64,000 nt of DNA from Mercurialis annua (GCF_937616625.2 NC_065570.1:25072046-25136045), one strand, 5' to 3'; positions 12,158-26,617 are shown, counted from the stretch's first letter. Numbers and translations are program-made. The notes: generated by a model not told the origin, from the sequence alone.

Positions 12158-15100
12158 ATAACCTAACCATACTTAGGTAATCGGAACGACACATTAAAGA
12201 GATTTTATACACGACATACTAATCTAGTGTCACTTTTCAAGCATGCTTTGAGTAATATAACCTAACCAGATAATCCTAACAATGCGATAAAGAGAATTGA
12301 GACGCGACATACTAATCTAGCGTCACTTTCACGCAAATGTTGCATAATATAACCTAACAACGCTTAGGTAATCGGAACGACGCATTAAAGAGCCTTGAGA
12401 TGTGACATACTAATCTAGCGTCACTTTTCACGCACACCTTGCGTAATATAACCTAACCATGCTTAGGTAATCAGAACGACGCGCAAAGAGACTTGAGACA
12501 CGACATACTAATCTAGCGTTATTTTTATCGCACACTTTGCGTAATATAACCTAACCATTCTTCGGTAATTGGAATGACATGTAAAAGAGACTTGAGACGC
12601 GACACTAATCCTGAGTCACATTTCACGCTCTCTTTGCATAATATAACCTAACCATGCCTAGCTAATCGGAACGACGCATTAAAGAGCCTTGAGACTCTAC
12701 ATACTAATCTAGCGTTATTTTTCACGCACACCTTGTGTAATATAACCATGCTTAGGTAATCGGAACGATGCATTAAATAGACTGGAGAGGTGACATACTA
12801 ATCTATTATCATTTTGCACGCACACTTTGCGTAATATAACCTAACCATGCTTAGGTAATCATAACGACGCGTTTTAGAGACTTGTGACACAACATATGCT
12901 TGGTAATCGAAACGACGCGTTAAAGAGACTTGAGACACGACATACTAATCCAGCGTCACTTTTCACGCAAACTTTGCGTAATATAACCTAACCATGCTTA
13001 GGTAACCGAAACTACTCATTAAAGAGCCTTAAGACGCGACATACTAATCCAGAGTCACTTTTCTCGCACGCCTTGCATAATGTAACCTAACAATGCTTAG
13101 GTAATCGGAACAACGCGTTAAAGACACTCGAGACACGACATACTAATCTAGCGTTACTTTTCTCGCAAACTTCGCGTAATATAACCCAACCATGCTTTGG
13201 TAATCGAAGCGACGCGTTAGAGAGACTTGTGATGCGACATAAGCATGATAAACAAATTGACGCGTTAAAGAGTCTTGAGACGCGACATACTAATCTAGCG
13301 TCATTTTTCACGCAAACTTTGATAATATAACCTAACCATGCTTAGGTAATCAGAACGACGCATTAAAGATCCTTGAGACGCGACATACTAATCTAGCGTC
13401 ACCGTTCTCGCACACCTTGCGTAATATAACCTAACCGTGCTTAGGTAATCGAAACAACACGTTAAAGACACCTGAGACCCGACATACTAATCGTGCGTTA
13501 CTTTTCTCGGACACTTTGCGTAATATAACCTAACCATTCTTGGGTAATCGGAATGTCGCGTTAAAGAGACTTGAGACGCGACGTACTAATCTAACGTCAC
13601 TTTGACCTAAACTTTTCATATTATAACCTAAACATGCCTAGGTAATCGGAACAACGCATTAAAGAGCCTTGAGACGCGACATACTAATCTAGAGTTACTT
13701 TTCACGCACACCTTGTGTAATATAACTTAACCATGCATAGGTAATTCGAACGACGCGTTAAAGAGACTTGAGACGCGACATACTAATCTAGCGTTACTTT
13801 TTTCGCACACTTTGCGTAATATAACCTAACCATTCTTAGGTAATAGGAACGACGCGTTAATGAGAATTGAGACGTGACATACTAATCTAACGTCACTTTT
13901 CACGCACTCTTTGGGTAATATAACCTAACCATGCTTAAATAATCGGAACGATGCTTGAAAAAGAACCCGACATACTCATCTAGCGTCACTTTTCACGCAC
14001 ATTTTGCGGAATATAACCTAACCATGCTTTGGTAATCAGAACGATGCGATAAATAGACTAGAGACGCGACATACTAATCTAGGGTCACTTTTCACGCACG
14101 CTTTGCGTAATAAAACCCAACAATGCTTAGGTAATCAGAATGATGCGTTAAATAGACTTGAGACGCGACATACTAATCTAGCGTCACTTTTCACGCACGC
14201 TTTGCGTAATATAACCCAACAATGCTTAGATAATAAGAACAACGCGTTAGAGAGACTTGAGACGCGCCATACTAATCTAGCGTCACTTTTTACGCACACT
14301 TCGCGTAATATAACCTAACCAAGCTTTGGTAATCGGAACGACGCGTTAAAGTGACTTGTGATGCAACATACTTATCTAGTGTCACTTTTCACGCACACTT
14401 TCCGTAATATAACCTAATCATGCTTAGGTAATCGGAACGATGCGTTAAACATATTTGAGACGCGAAATACTAATCTAGCGTTACTTTTCACGCACGCTTT
14501 AAGTCATATAACCTAACCATGATTAAGTAATCAGAACGACGCGTTAAATAGAATTGATAAACGACATACTAATCTATAGTCACTTTTCATGCACACTTTG
14601 CGTAATATAACCTAACCATGCTTAGGTAATCAGAACGACCCGTTAACGAGACTTGAGACGCGACATATTAATCTATTGTTACTTTTCACGCACACTTTGC
14701 GTACTATAACCTAACCATGCTTAGGTAATCGGAACGACGCGTTAGAGAGATTTGAGACGCGATATACAAATCTAGCGTCACTTTTCACGCAAACTTTGCA
14801 TAATATAACTATGCTTAGGTAATCGAAACGACGTATTAAAGAGCCTTGAGACAAGACATACTAATCTAGCGTCACTTTCACGCACACCTTGCGTAATATA
14901 ACCTAACCATGCTTAGGTAATCGGAACGACGCGTTAGAGAGGCTTGAGATGCGACATACTAATCTAGCATCACTTTTCACATACACTTTGCCTAAATAAC
15001 CTAACCATGCTTTGGAAATCAGAACGACGCGTTAGAGAGACTTGAGATGCGACATACTAATATAACGTCACTTTTCACGCACACTTTGCGTAATATAACA

Positions 15101-15470
15101 GAACCATGCTTAGGTAATCGGGATGACACGTTAAAGAGACTTGTGACGCGAGATAAGCATTGTAATTGAAACGACGCGTTAAAGAGTCTTGAGATGTAAC
15201 ATACTAATCTAGCCACACTTTTTATGCACACTTTGCGTATTATAACCTAACCATGCTTAGATAATCGGAACGACGTGGTAAAGAGACTTGAGACTGGACA
15301 TACTAATCTAGCGTCACTTTTCACGCAAACTTTGCGTAATATAACCTAACCATGCATAGGCAATAGGAACGATGCGCTAAAGAGACTTGAGATGCGACAT
15401 ACTAATCAATTAATTCTTTTCACGCACACTTTACGTACTATAACCTAACCATGCTTAGGTAATTGGGACG
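12158..15470 (+). repeat. 3331-bp tandem duplication, copy 2 (satellite)
   Basis: Second copy of the block at 8827-12157. The internal junction is at about 12150-12160, where agattttata runs straight into acctaaccat, out of monomer phase. Homology ends near 15470 (acgctctaga instead of the acacattaaa of copy 1). Confidence 0.95.
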
Positions 15471-15673
15471 ACGCTCTAGAGAGACTTGTGACGCGACATA
15501 AGCATGGTAATCGAAACGACGCGTTAAAGACACTTGAGACGCGAAATAAATATAGCGTCACTTATAACGCGCAATTTGCGTAATATAATCTAACTATGCT
15601 TAGGTAATCGGAACGACGCGTTAAAGAGACTTGTGATGCGACATACTTATATATTGTTACTTTTCACGCACAC
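15471..15673 (+). repeat. Satellite up to pararetrovirus junction
   Basis: Two monomers of the 99-bp family, one with the 48-bp extension. The array stops inside a monomer at cacactttg, where pararetrovirus copy A begins. Confidence 0.9.
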
Positions 15674-16523
15674 TTTGAGTAGATTCATGCATTATTTCAT
15701 AGTTGGTAATCCACTTTTTGGGGAAAAGGTGTAGGAGTTCATTGCTAGTGATTTGTTTGGGTATATGGACACAAGAAGGGATGTTTTCGGAATCTGTTTT
15801 TATCAAAAGGGCATCATTATGGTTTGCGGGTAAAGTGAGGTTTAAAGCATGGTTTTGCAAACGATACACCATTTGATAGTGAAGAGTAGCTGCAATTGAA
15901 TCAACAACGTCTTGAACTCCATTAATTTGTATTTGCACTATTAAAGCCGTAAGAGCCATCAGATCAGAGAGGGCAAGATTGTAATTTGAGAAAAAGGTGA
16001 AAAACACTGAGCCTGCATTCAAGGAAGTTTCAACTGTACCAATCACTGCATGTTGATACTGTAGATACCGAGAATCTACAAGAGCAATTCTTGTAAAAAC
16101 TGGTAGACCGGCACGACCATGGTAACTGAGACCAAGTCGTATAGCTCCAAAGTGAATATGAGTATAACCTGAGCTAACCAAACTCTTAAAAATTCAGGTG
16201 GAATCTCAAGAGTAATAAATTGTTCAGCTTGAGAAGCATGAATTGCGCATTGATCAAAGCTGCATGACTAAACATATTCTTTGATGGATTTGTAAGGCTT
16301 TTTTTTTTATCAAGGACATGATATTATGGATAAAAGGGGTAGTGGTTTTAGAAAACGCATCATAAGGATTGAGAAGAGGGGATTTTGTATCAGATATTTT
16401 TTGATTTTCTGGAAGATAAGTAAACTCATAAAGATAATCATTTTTATTTGCAGTAGTAAGAGCAGTATTAGAAGGTGTAGAACAACAACTTTTTGTGAGC
16501 ATGATCGTAAGGTACTGACTCAA
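15674..16523 (-). pseudogene. Pararetrovirus movement protein fragment (copy A)
   Basis: It begins at 16523 with an N-terminal piece containing MLTKSCCSTP and LLNPYDAFSKTTTPFIHNI. After a frameshift near 16180-16250 it continues with HFGAIRLGLSYHGRAGLPVF, RIALVDSRYLQYQHAVIGTV and ETSLNAGSVFFTF. These match the 30K-superfamily movement domain of caulimovirids (conserved Asp of the VDSRY region, then the GTVE...NAGS block). The protein would widen plasmodesmata for cell-to-cell spread. Here it is truncated by the satellite junction at 15674 and frame-broken. Confidence 0.85.
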
Positions 16524-16574
16524 TTTTCACAAAGTAAGAACTATTATATATATATTTATTTCTCGTCTCTGTTA

Positions 16575-16587
16575 GGCTATGATACCA
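16575..16587 (-). other. tRNA-iMet primer-binding site (copy A, one mismatch)
   Basis: The minus strand reads TGGTATCATAGCC; copies B and C have TGGTATCAGAGCC at the equivalent place. Confidence 0.75.
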
Positions 16588-16697
16588 TTAAATGATACGA
16601 CGATAAACCTTAACATATACATGTATGACTAACCAGGATCACAGTCTCACCATGGGCATTTTATCAACCAGCACGTCCTCTCAGTATTTGTCAAGAT

Positions 16698-19236
16698 TTA
16701 TTGCGTAATTAGAACGACGCATTAAAGAGCCTTGAGACGCGACATACTAATCTAGCGTCACTTTTCATGCACAACTTGCGTAATATAACCTAACCATGCT
16801 TAGGTAAAAGGAACGACGCGTTAAATAGACTTGAGACGCGACATACTAATCTATTGTCATTTTTCACCACACTCTGCGTAATATAACCTAACCATGCTTA
16901 GGTAATAGGTACGACGCGTTAGAAAGACTTGAGACTCGACATATGCATGGTAATCGAAACGACGCGTTAAAGAGACTCGATACGGGCCATACTAATCTAG
17001 CATCACTTTTTACGCACACTTTGTGCAATATAACCTAACCACGCATAGGTAATCGGAACGACGCGTCAAAGTGACTTTAGACGCGACATACTAATCTAGT
17101 GTCACTTTTCACGCACACTTTGCATAACATAACCTAACCATGCTTAGATAATCAGAACGATGCGTTAAAGAGACTTGAGAGCTGACATACTAATCTAGCG
17201 TCACGTTTCACGCATGCTTTGCGTAATATAACCTAACCATGCTTAGATAATCGGAATAACGCGATAAAGAAAATTGAGGCGCGACATACTAATCTATCGT
17301 CACATTTCACGCACACTTTGCGTAATATAACCTAACCATGGCTAGGTAATCAGAACGACGCGTTAGATAGACTTAAGACGCGACATACTAATCTATAATT
17401 ATTTTTCACCTACACTCTGCGTAATATAACCTAACCATGCTTAAGTAATTGGAACGACGCATTAAATAGACTTAAGACGCGACATACTAATCTATTGTCA
17501 TTTTTCACGCACACTTTGCCTAATATAATAACCTAACCATGCTTAGGTAATCGGAACGGAGCGTTAGAGAGACTTGTGACGCGACATAAGCATGATAATC
17601 AAAACGACGCGTTCTAGAGACTTGAGACGCGCAATATTAATCTAGCGTCACTTTTTACGCACACTTTGCGTAATATAACATAACTATGCTTAGCAGAACA
17701 ACGCGTATGGAGACTTGAGACGCGACATACTAATCTAGTGTCACTTTTCACGCACACTTTACGTAATATAACCTAGCCATCCTTAGGAAATCGGAACGAC
17801 GCGTTAGAGAGACTTGAGACGCGACGTACTAATCTAACGTCACTTTTCACGCACACATTGCGTAATATAACCTAACCATGCTTAGGTATTCGGGAGGACG
17901 CGTTAAAGAGACTTGTGACGCGAGATATGTATGGTAAGAGAAACGACGCGTTAAAGACACTTGAGACGAAACATACTAATCTAGCGTCACTTTTTACGCA
18001 CACTTTGCGTAATAGAACCTAACCATGCTTAGGTAATCGGAACAACGCGTAAAAGAGATTTGAGACTGGACATACTAATCTAGCGTCACTTTTCACGCAC
18101 ACTTTGCGTAATATAACCTAAGCATGCTTAGGTAATAGGAACAACGCGTTAAAGAGACTTGAGATGCGACATACTAATCTATTGATCCTTTTTACGCACA
18201 CTTTGCGTACTAATAACGCAACCATGCTTAGGTAATCGGAACGACGCGTTAAAGAGCCTTGACACGCGACATACTAATCTAGCGTCACTTTTCACGCAAA
18301 CTTTGCGTATTAAAACCTAACCTTTCTTAGGTAATCGGAACGACGCATTAAAGAGCCTTTAGACGCGACATACTAATCTAGTGTCACTTTTCACGCACAC
18401 CTTGCATAATATAACCTAACCATTCTTAGGTAATAAGAACGACGCGTTAAATAGACTTTAGACGCTACATACTAATCTAGTGTCACTTTTCACCCACGCT
18501 TTGCGTAATATACCCTAACCATGCTTAGATAATTAGAACAACGCGATAAAGAGAATTGAGATGCAACATACTAATCTAGCGTCACTTTTCACGCACAGTT
18601 TGCGTAATATAACCTAACCATGCTAAGGTAATCTGAACAACGCGTTAGATAGACTTAAGACGCGACATACTAATCTATTGTCAGTTTTCACGTACGCTCT
18701 GCCAAATATATCCTAACCATGCTTATGTAATTGGAACGACGCGTTAAATAGACATGAGATGCGACATACTAATCTATTGTCATTTTCTACGCACACTTTG
18801 TGTGATATAATCTAACCATGCTTAGGTAATCGGAACGACGCATCAGAGAGACTTGTGACGCGACATAAGCATGGTAATCGAAACGACGCTTTAAAGAGAC
18901 TTGAGACGCGCAATATTAATCTAGCGTCACTTTTTACGCACGCGTTGCGTAATATAATATAGCCATACTTAGGAAATCAGAACGACGTGTTAGAGAGACT
19001 TGAGACGCGACATACTAATCTAGTGTAACTTTTCACGCACACTTTGCATATTATAACCTAACCATGCTTAGGAAATCGAAACGACGAGTTAGAGAGACTT
19101 TAGAAGTGACATACTAATCTAACCTCACTTTTCACGCACACTTTGTGTAATATAACCTAACCATTCTTAGGTAATCGGAACGACGAGTTCGAGAGACTTG
19201 TGACGCGACATAAGCATGGTAATCGAAACAACGCGT
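16698..19236 (+). repeat. 99-bp/147-bp satellite array
   Basis: Regular satellite in the same orientation as upstream. Long 147-bp units alternate with 99-bp units every few monomers (for example near 16930, 17580, 17930 and 18850). Open frames on the minus strand here are by-products of the repeat length. Confidence 0.95.
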
Positions 19237-21664
19237 TAAAGAGATTTAAGAGGCACAATATTAATCTAGCGTCACTTTTCACGCACGTGTTGCGTAATAT
19301 AACATAACCATTCTTACGATATCGGAACAACGCGTTAGAGAGACTTGAGACGCGAGATACTAATCTAGTGTAACTTTTCACGCACACTTTGCGTAATATA
19401 ACCTAACCATGCTTAGGAAATCGGAACGACGCGTTAGAGAGACTTGAGACGCGACATACTAATCAAAAGTCCCTTTTCACGCACACTTTGCGAAATATAA
19501 CCTAACCATGCTTGGGTAATCGGAACGACGCGTTAAAGAGACTTGTGACGCGAGATAAGTATATTAATCGAAACGACGCGCTAAAGAGACTTGAGACGAA
19601 ACAAACTAATCTAGCCTCACGTTTTACACACACTTTGCGTAATATAACCTAACCATGCTTAGGTAATCGGAACGATGCGTTATAGACACTTGAGACTAGA
19701 CATACTAATCTAGCGTCACTTTTCACGCACACTTTGCGTAATATAACTTAACCATACTTAGGTAATTGGAATGATGCGTTAGAGAGACTTGTGACGCTAC
19801 ATAAGGATGGTAATCGAAACGACGCGTTAAAGAGACTTGAGACGCGCAATATTAATCTAACGTCACTTTTTACGCACGCGTTGCGTAATATAATATAACC
19901 ATGCTTAGGAAATGGAAACGACGCGTTAGAGAGACTTGAGACGCGACAAACTAATCTAGCATCACTTTTCACGCACACTTTGCGTATTATAACCTAACCA
20001 CGCTTAGGAAATCGGAACGCCGCGTTAGAGAGACTTGAGACGCGACATACTAATCTTGCGTCACTTTTCACGCACAATTTGCGTAATATAACCTAACCAT
20101 GCTTAGGTAATCAGAACGACGCGTTAAAGAGACTTGTGACGCGAGATAAGTATGGTGATCGAAAAGACGCGTTAAAGAGACTTGATAAGAAACATACTAA
20201 TCTAGTGTCACTTTTTATGCACACTTTGCGTAATATAACCTAACCATGCTTAGGTAATCGGAACGACGAGTTAAAGAGATTGGAGACTGGACATACTAAT
20301 CTAGTGTCACTTTTCAAGCACACTTTACGTAATATAACCTAACCATTCTTAGGTAATAGGAACGACGCATTAATGAGACTTCAGATGCGACATACTTATC
20401 TATTGATCCTTTTTACGCACACTTCGCGTACTATAACCTAACCATGCTTAGGTAATCGGAACGACGCGTTAGAGAGACATGTGACGCGACATAAGCATAC
20501 TAATCGAAACGACGCGTTAAAGAGACTTGAGAAGCGACATACTAATCTAGCGTCACTTTTTGCGCAAACTTTGCATATTATAACCTAATCATGCTTAGGT
20601 AATCGGGACGACGCATTAAAGAGCCTTGCGACATGCTAATCTAGTGTCAATTTTCACGCACACCTTGCGTTATATAACCAAACCATGCTTAGGTAATAGG
20701 AACAACGCTTTAAAGAGACTTGAGACACGATATACTAACCTATTAATCCTTTTTACGCACAGTTTGCGTACTATTACCTAACCATGCTTAGGTAATCAGA
20801 ACGACTCGTTAAAGAGCCTTGACATGCGACATACTAATCTAGTGTCACTTTCCACGCAAAATTTGTGTATTATAACCTAACTATGCTTAGGTAATCGGAA
20901 TAAAGCATTAAAGAGCCTTGAGACGCGACATACTATTCTATCGTCACTTTTCACGCACACCTTGCGTAAAATAACCTAACAACAATGCTTAGGTAAAAGG
21001 AACGACGCGCTAAATAGACTTTAGACGCGACCTACTAATCTAGTGTCACTTTTCACGTACGCTTTGCATAATATAACCTCTAACCATGCTTAGATAATCG
21101 GAAGAACACGATAAAGAGAATTGAGACGCGACATACTAATATAGCATTACTTTTCACGCACACAATGAGTAATATAACCTAACCATGCTAAGGTAATCGG
21201 AACAACGTGTTAGATAGACATAAGACGCGTCAGACTAATCTATTGTCATTTTTCACGTACACTCTGCGTAATATAACCTAACCATGCTTAAGTAATTGGA
21301 ACGACGCGTAAAATAGACTTGAGACGCGACATACTAATCTATTGTCATTTTTTACGCACACTTTGCGTAATATAACCTAACCATGCTTAGGTAATCGGAA
21401 CGACGCGTTCGAGAGACTTTTGACGCGACATAAGCATAGTAATCAAAACGACGCGTCAAAGAGACTTGAGACGCGCAATATTAACCTAACCATGCTTAGG
21501 AAATCGGAACGACGCGTTTGAGAGACTTAAGACGCGACATACTAATCAAAAGTCACATTTCACGCACACTTTGCGTAATATAACCTAACAATGCTTTGGT
21601 AGTCGGAACGACGCGTTAAAGAGACTTGTGACGCGAGATAAGTGTAGTAATCGAAACTACGCGT
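19237..21664 (+). repeat. 2428-bp tandem duplication, copy 1 (satellite)
   Basis: The variant-monomer order from 19237 recurs at +2428. Equivalent points are 19242/21670, 19748/22176 and 21483/23911. The block includes a distinctive monomer with gagatttaagaggcacaata and a shortened monomer at about 21470-21500 where cgcaatattaacctaacc lacks the usual middle. Confidence 0.93.
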
Positions 21665-24092
21665 TAAAGAGATTTAAGAGGCACAATATTAATCTAGCGT
21701 CACTTTTCACGCACGTGTTGCATAATATAACATAACCATTCTTACGATATCGGAACAACGCGTTAGAGAGACTTGAGACGCGAGATACTAATCTAGTGTA
21801 ACTTTTCACGCACACTTTGCGTAATATAACCTAACCATGCTTAGGAAATCGGAACGACGCGTTAGAGAGACTTGAGACGCGACATACTAATCAAAAGTCC
21901 CTTTTCACGCACACTTTGCGGAATATAACCTAACCATGCTTGGGTAATCGGAACGACGCGTTAAAGAGACTTGTGACGCGAGATAAGTATAGTAATCGAA
22001 ACGACGCGTTAAAGAGACTTGAGACGAAACAAACTAATCTAGCCTCACGTTTTACACACACTTTGCGTAATATAACCTAACCATGCTTAGGTAATCGGAA
22101 CGATGCGTTAAAGACACTTGAGACTAGACATACTAATCTAGCGTCACTTTTCACGCACACTTTGCGTAATATAACCTAACCATACTTAGGTAATTGGAAT
22201 GATGCGTTAGAGAGACTTGTGACGCGACATAAGCATGGTAATCGAAACGACGCGTTAAAGAGACTTGAGACGCGCAATATTAATCTAACGTCACTTTTTA
22301 CGCACGCGTTGCGTAATATAATATAACCATGCTTAGGAAATGGAAACGACGCGTTAGAGAGACTTGAGACGCGACAAACTAATCTAGCATCACTTTTCAC
22401 GCACACTTTGCGTATTATAACCTAACCACGCTTAGGAAATCGGAACGCCGCGTTAGAGAGACTTGAGACGCGACATACTAATCTTGCGTCACTTTTCACG
22501 CACAATTTGCGTAATATAACCTAACCATGCTTAGGTAATCAGAACGACGCGTTAAAGAGACTTGTGACGCGAGATAAGTATGGTCATTGAAACGACGCGT
22601 TAAAGAGACTTGATAAGAAACATACTAATCTAGTGTCACTTTTTACGCACACTTTGCGTAATATAACCTAACCATTCTTAGGTAATCGGAACGACGAGTT
22701 AAAGAGATTGGAGACTGGACATACTAATCTATTGTCACTTTTCAAGCACACTTTGCGTAATATAACCCAACCATTCTTAGGTAATAGGAACAACGCATTA
22801 ATGAGACTTGAGATGCGACATACTTATCTATTGATCCTTTTTACGCACACATCGCGTACTATAACCTAACCATGCTTAGGTAATCGGAACGACGCGTTAG
22901 AGAGACATGTGACGCGACATAAGCATACTAATCGAAACGACGCGTTAAAGAGACTTGAGAAGCGACATACTAATCTAGCGTCACTTTTCGCGAAAACTTT
23001 GCATATTATAACCTAATCATGCTTAGGTAATCGGGACGACGCATTTAAGAGCCTTGCGACATGCTAATCTAGCGTCAATTTTCACGCACACCTTGCGTTA
23101 TATAACCTAACCATGCTTAGGTAATAGGAACAACGCTTTAAAGAGACTTGAGACACGATATACTAACCTATTAATCCTTTTTACGCACACTTTGCGTACT
23201 ATTACCTAACCATGCTTAGGTAATCAGAACGACTCGTTAAAGAGCCTTGACATGCGACATACTAATCTAGTGTCACTTTCCACGCAAAATTTGTGTATTA
23301 TAACCTAACTATGCTTAGGTAATCGGAATAAAGCATTAAAGAGCCTTGAGACGCGACATACTATTCTATCGTCACTTTTCACGCACACCTTGCGTAAAAA
23401 AAACTAACAACAATGCTTAGGTAATAGGAACGACGCGTTAAATAGACTTTAGACGCGACCTACTAATCTAGTGTCACTTTTCACGTACGCTTTGCATAAT
23501 ATAACCTCTAACCATGCTTAGATAATCGGAAGAACGCGATAAAGAGAATTGAGACGCGACATACTAATATAGCATTACTTTTCACGCACACAATGAGTAA
23601 TATAACCTAACCATGCTAAGGTAATCGGAACAACGTGTTAGATAGACATAAGACGCGTCAGACTAATCTATTGTCATTTTTCACGTACACTCTGCGTAAT
23701 ATAACCTAACCATGCTTAAGTAATTGGAACGACGCGTAAAATAGACTTGAGACGCGACATACTAATCTATTGTCATTTTTTACGCACACTTTGCGTAATA
23801 TAACCTAACCATGCTTAGGTAATCCGAACGACGCGTTCGAGAGACTTTTGACGCGACATAAGCATAGTAATCAAAACGACGCGTTAAAGAGACTTGAGAC
23901 GCGCAATATTAACCTAACCATGCTTAGGAAATCGGAACAACGCGTTTGAGAGACTTAAGACGCGACATACTAATCAAAAGTCACATTTCACGCACACTTT
24001 GCGTAATATAACCTAACAATGCTTTGGTAGTCGGAACGACGCGTTAAAGAGACTTGTGACGCGAGATAAGTGTAGTAATCGAAACTACGCGT
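21665..24092 (+). repeat. 2428-bp tandem duplication, copy 2 (satellite)
   Basis: Second copy of 19237-21664. The exchange point lies in the common string cgcgttaaagaga: after it, copy 1 runs into tttaagaggc (the start of copy 2) whereas copy 2 runs into cttgagacgaaac. By eye a few tens of substitutions separate the copies. Confidence 0.93.
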
Positions 24093-25330
24093 TAAAGAGA
24101 CTTGAGACGAAACAAACTAATCTAGCGTCACTTTTTATGCACACTTTGCGTAATATAACCTAACCATGCTTAGGTAATCTGAACGACGCGTTAAAGAGAC
24201 TTGAGACTGGACATACTAATCTAGCGTCACTTTTCACGAACACTTTGCGTAAAATAACCTAAACATGCTTAGGAAATCGGAACGACGCGTTAGAGAGACT
24301 TGAGACGAAACATACTAATTTAACGTCACTTTTCACGCACAGTTTGCATAATATAACCTAACCATTCTTAGGTAATCGGAACGACGCGTTAAAGAGACTT
24401 GTGACGCGAGATAAGTATGGTAATCGAAACGACGCGTAAAAGAGACTTGAGACGAAACAAACTAATATATCGTCACTTTTTAAGCACACTTTGCGTAATA
24501 TAACCTAACCATGCTTAGGTAATCGGAACGACTCGTTTTAAGAGACTTGAGACTAGACATACTAATCTAGCGTCACTTTTCACGCACACTTTGCATAATA
24601 TAACCTAACCATGCTTAGGAAATTGGAAAGACGTGTTAGAGAGACTGGAGACGCGACATACTAATTTAACGTCACATTTCAAGCACACTTTGCATTATAT
24701 AACCCAACCATGGTTAGGTAATTGGAACGGCAAGACTTGTACGCGAGATTAGTATGGTAATCGAAACGACGAGTTAATGAGACTTGAGACGAAACATACT
24801 AATCTACTATCACTTTTTACGCACACTTTGCGTAATATAACCTAACCATGCTTAGGTAATCGGAACGATGCGTTAATGACATTGGAGACTGGACATAATA
24901 ATCTAGCGTCACTTTTCACTTTGCGTAATATAACCTAACCATGCTTAGGTAATAGGAACAACGCGTTAAAGAGACTTGAGACGCGACATACTTATTTATT
25001 GATCCTTTTTGTGAACACTTTGCGTACTATTACCTAACCATGCTTAGGTAATCGGAACGACGCGTTAGAGGGACTTGTGACGCGACATAAGCATGGTAAT
25101 CGAAACGACGCGTTAAAGAGACTTGAGAAGCGACATACTTATCTAGCGTCACTTTTCACGCAAACTTTGCGTATTATAACCTAATCATGCTTAGGTAATC
25201 GGAACGACGCATTAAAGAGCCTTGAGACGCGACATACTAATCTAGCGACACTTTTCACTCACACCTTGCGTAATATAACCTAACCATGCTTAGGTAATCG
25301 GAACGACCCGTTAAATAAACTTGTGACACT
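24093..25330 (+). repeat. 99-bp/147-bp satellite array
   Basis: Satellite continuing to the junction with pararetrovirus copy B. It contains deletion variants, for example around 24730 (ggcaagacttgtacgcgaga) and around 24915, where part of the cacgcacac segment is missing. Confidence 0.93.
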
Positions 25331-26617
25331 TCATTTGATCTCTTTTCTTTAAAGAGCCACATTTCATTTGATAGAACTCTTTTCGTGCAATCTCCTCATC
25401 ATCATTGATTTTTCCCTAGAATTCGTTATAAATACATCCCAAGAATGCTGTAGCCGTAGGTGCATTTATAAGAGTAAACCTGGATTCTTGAGGTAATCCA
25501 TTGAACCAATCTTGTAGTTTTCTAGTGAATCTAGAGCAGAAAAACTAGAGGATATCATGAAGAACAGCATCTGGTTTAAGCAATTGACTTTCCAGCCAAG
25601 CACTGAACTCTTGAATTCTATCCCTATATTGGGAAGGAGGGATATTATCCAAGGTAAAGAATACTCCAGCAGCTTTAGTATATTCACCTGAAGCGGGTGC
25701 ATATGTGGTTTGTGGACTGGAGAATTCAAAGCTGTTTGCATCATTGTCATCTTCTGGAGGTTCTGCATAATAAGATTGTTGTGAAGTACTAGGCGGTGCT
25801 GCCATGAATTGTATTTGATCCTCACTATCTGAGTCAGAACTACCCAGACTTTCTGAATAGCTAGATGAAGAGGATTCTGTATCAATCTGATCAATATCAA
25901 AAGTAGGCATCTTGTCGGTGGCACAAGTCTGAAGAAAATTCTGGATCGGATTGACCATCATTGTATCATAGGTGGAAAAAGGGGTTTTTTGTTTAGTGTC
26001 TAGATCGGCCGAGTCAGTCAAAGATGAAGAAATTGTTTTGGTGGAGGGAAATTTTCCTTTTCGAAGCCTTTTATTAAACAATTCTCTTTCAAGACCAAGA
26101 CTTCTAAGCTCATCTTCAGAAGGAATTTTAAGCTCATAGACACGGTTATATTTGGTAGTTGGTAAGGAAAAATTTTGTTTATAGAAGGAGGAAAAAGGGT
26201 TTAAGGGATCTGATGTATCCATAGAGGAAGATCTTTGTTTTAGATGTTTTTCAAGGGCTTGAATGTCTGCCTTCAATTTGCCTATTTTAATCTCCTTAGC
26301 ACCAAGAGCATTCATAGATAATTTTTGAATTAATACCTTCATCTCACCTTGGCCTGCTTGAACTTTGCTTTGAAGACCAGCAATTCTATGTTTGATATCT
26401 TTCTGAAACTTGTCATCAATATCACTAAATTTAAGAGAGACCTGATCGATCTTTCCTTCAAGCTTAGTGATCTTTTGATTCTGAGCAAGAGCATTCTGTG
26501 TTTGCCAGTTCAAGAGTGCTTCTTCTTGAGAAACATGTTTGAGTGTACCATCTGGCTCGACAGTGGAGGGATTTTGTATAAATGGGGTTGATTTGATGGA
26601 TTGAGTGGAGGTTAAGG
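25331..26617 (-). pseudogene. Pararetrovirus coiled-coil/coat-protein region (copy B)
   Basis: The minus strand holds a long open stretch (26513-25545). Its first about 110 residues are heptad-like and charged (QNQKITKLEGKIDQVSLKF, then LQSKVQAGQGEMKVLIQKL), predicting a coiled coil. An acidic Ser-rich section follows (TESSSSSYSESLGSSDSDSE), then TLDNIPPSQYRDRIQEFSAW, the start of the coat-like domain. In Petuvirus-type polyproteins this lies between movement protein and zinc knuckle. A frameshift near 25545 and the satellite junction remove the rest. The equivalent, longer segment is 48838-50214. Confidence 0.75.

Larger units (their letters stand above)
15674..16697 (-). mobile_element. Endogenous pararetrovirus copy A (truncated, movement-protein end)
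   Basis: A 1.02-kb fragment of the same Caulimoviridae-like element as copies B and C, inserted in satellite. Minus strand from 16697: part of the terminal leader, a tRNA-iMet primer site with one change (16575-16587), then the movement protein to about its 290th codon. Both junctions show short microhomology with satellite (ttgagt/ttgcgt on the left, ttgcgtaat on the right), and about 20 bp of monomer seem lost at the target. The coat and polymerase regions are absent. Confidence 0.85.

Noticed and set aside
6533..25330. CENP-B-box-like motif in the satellite (cgcgtcgttccgattacc)
   Set aside because: It matches the mammalian box at too few of the essential positions, and plants are not established to use it. 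Whether the array is centromeric cannot be decided from sequence alone.
25545..26513. Coiled-coil frame as a host gene
   Set aside because: It recurs in copy C between movement protein and zinc knuckle, in frame with the viral polyprotein, so it is viral.
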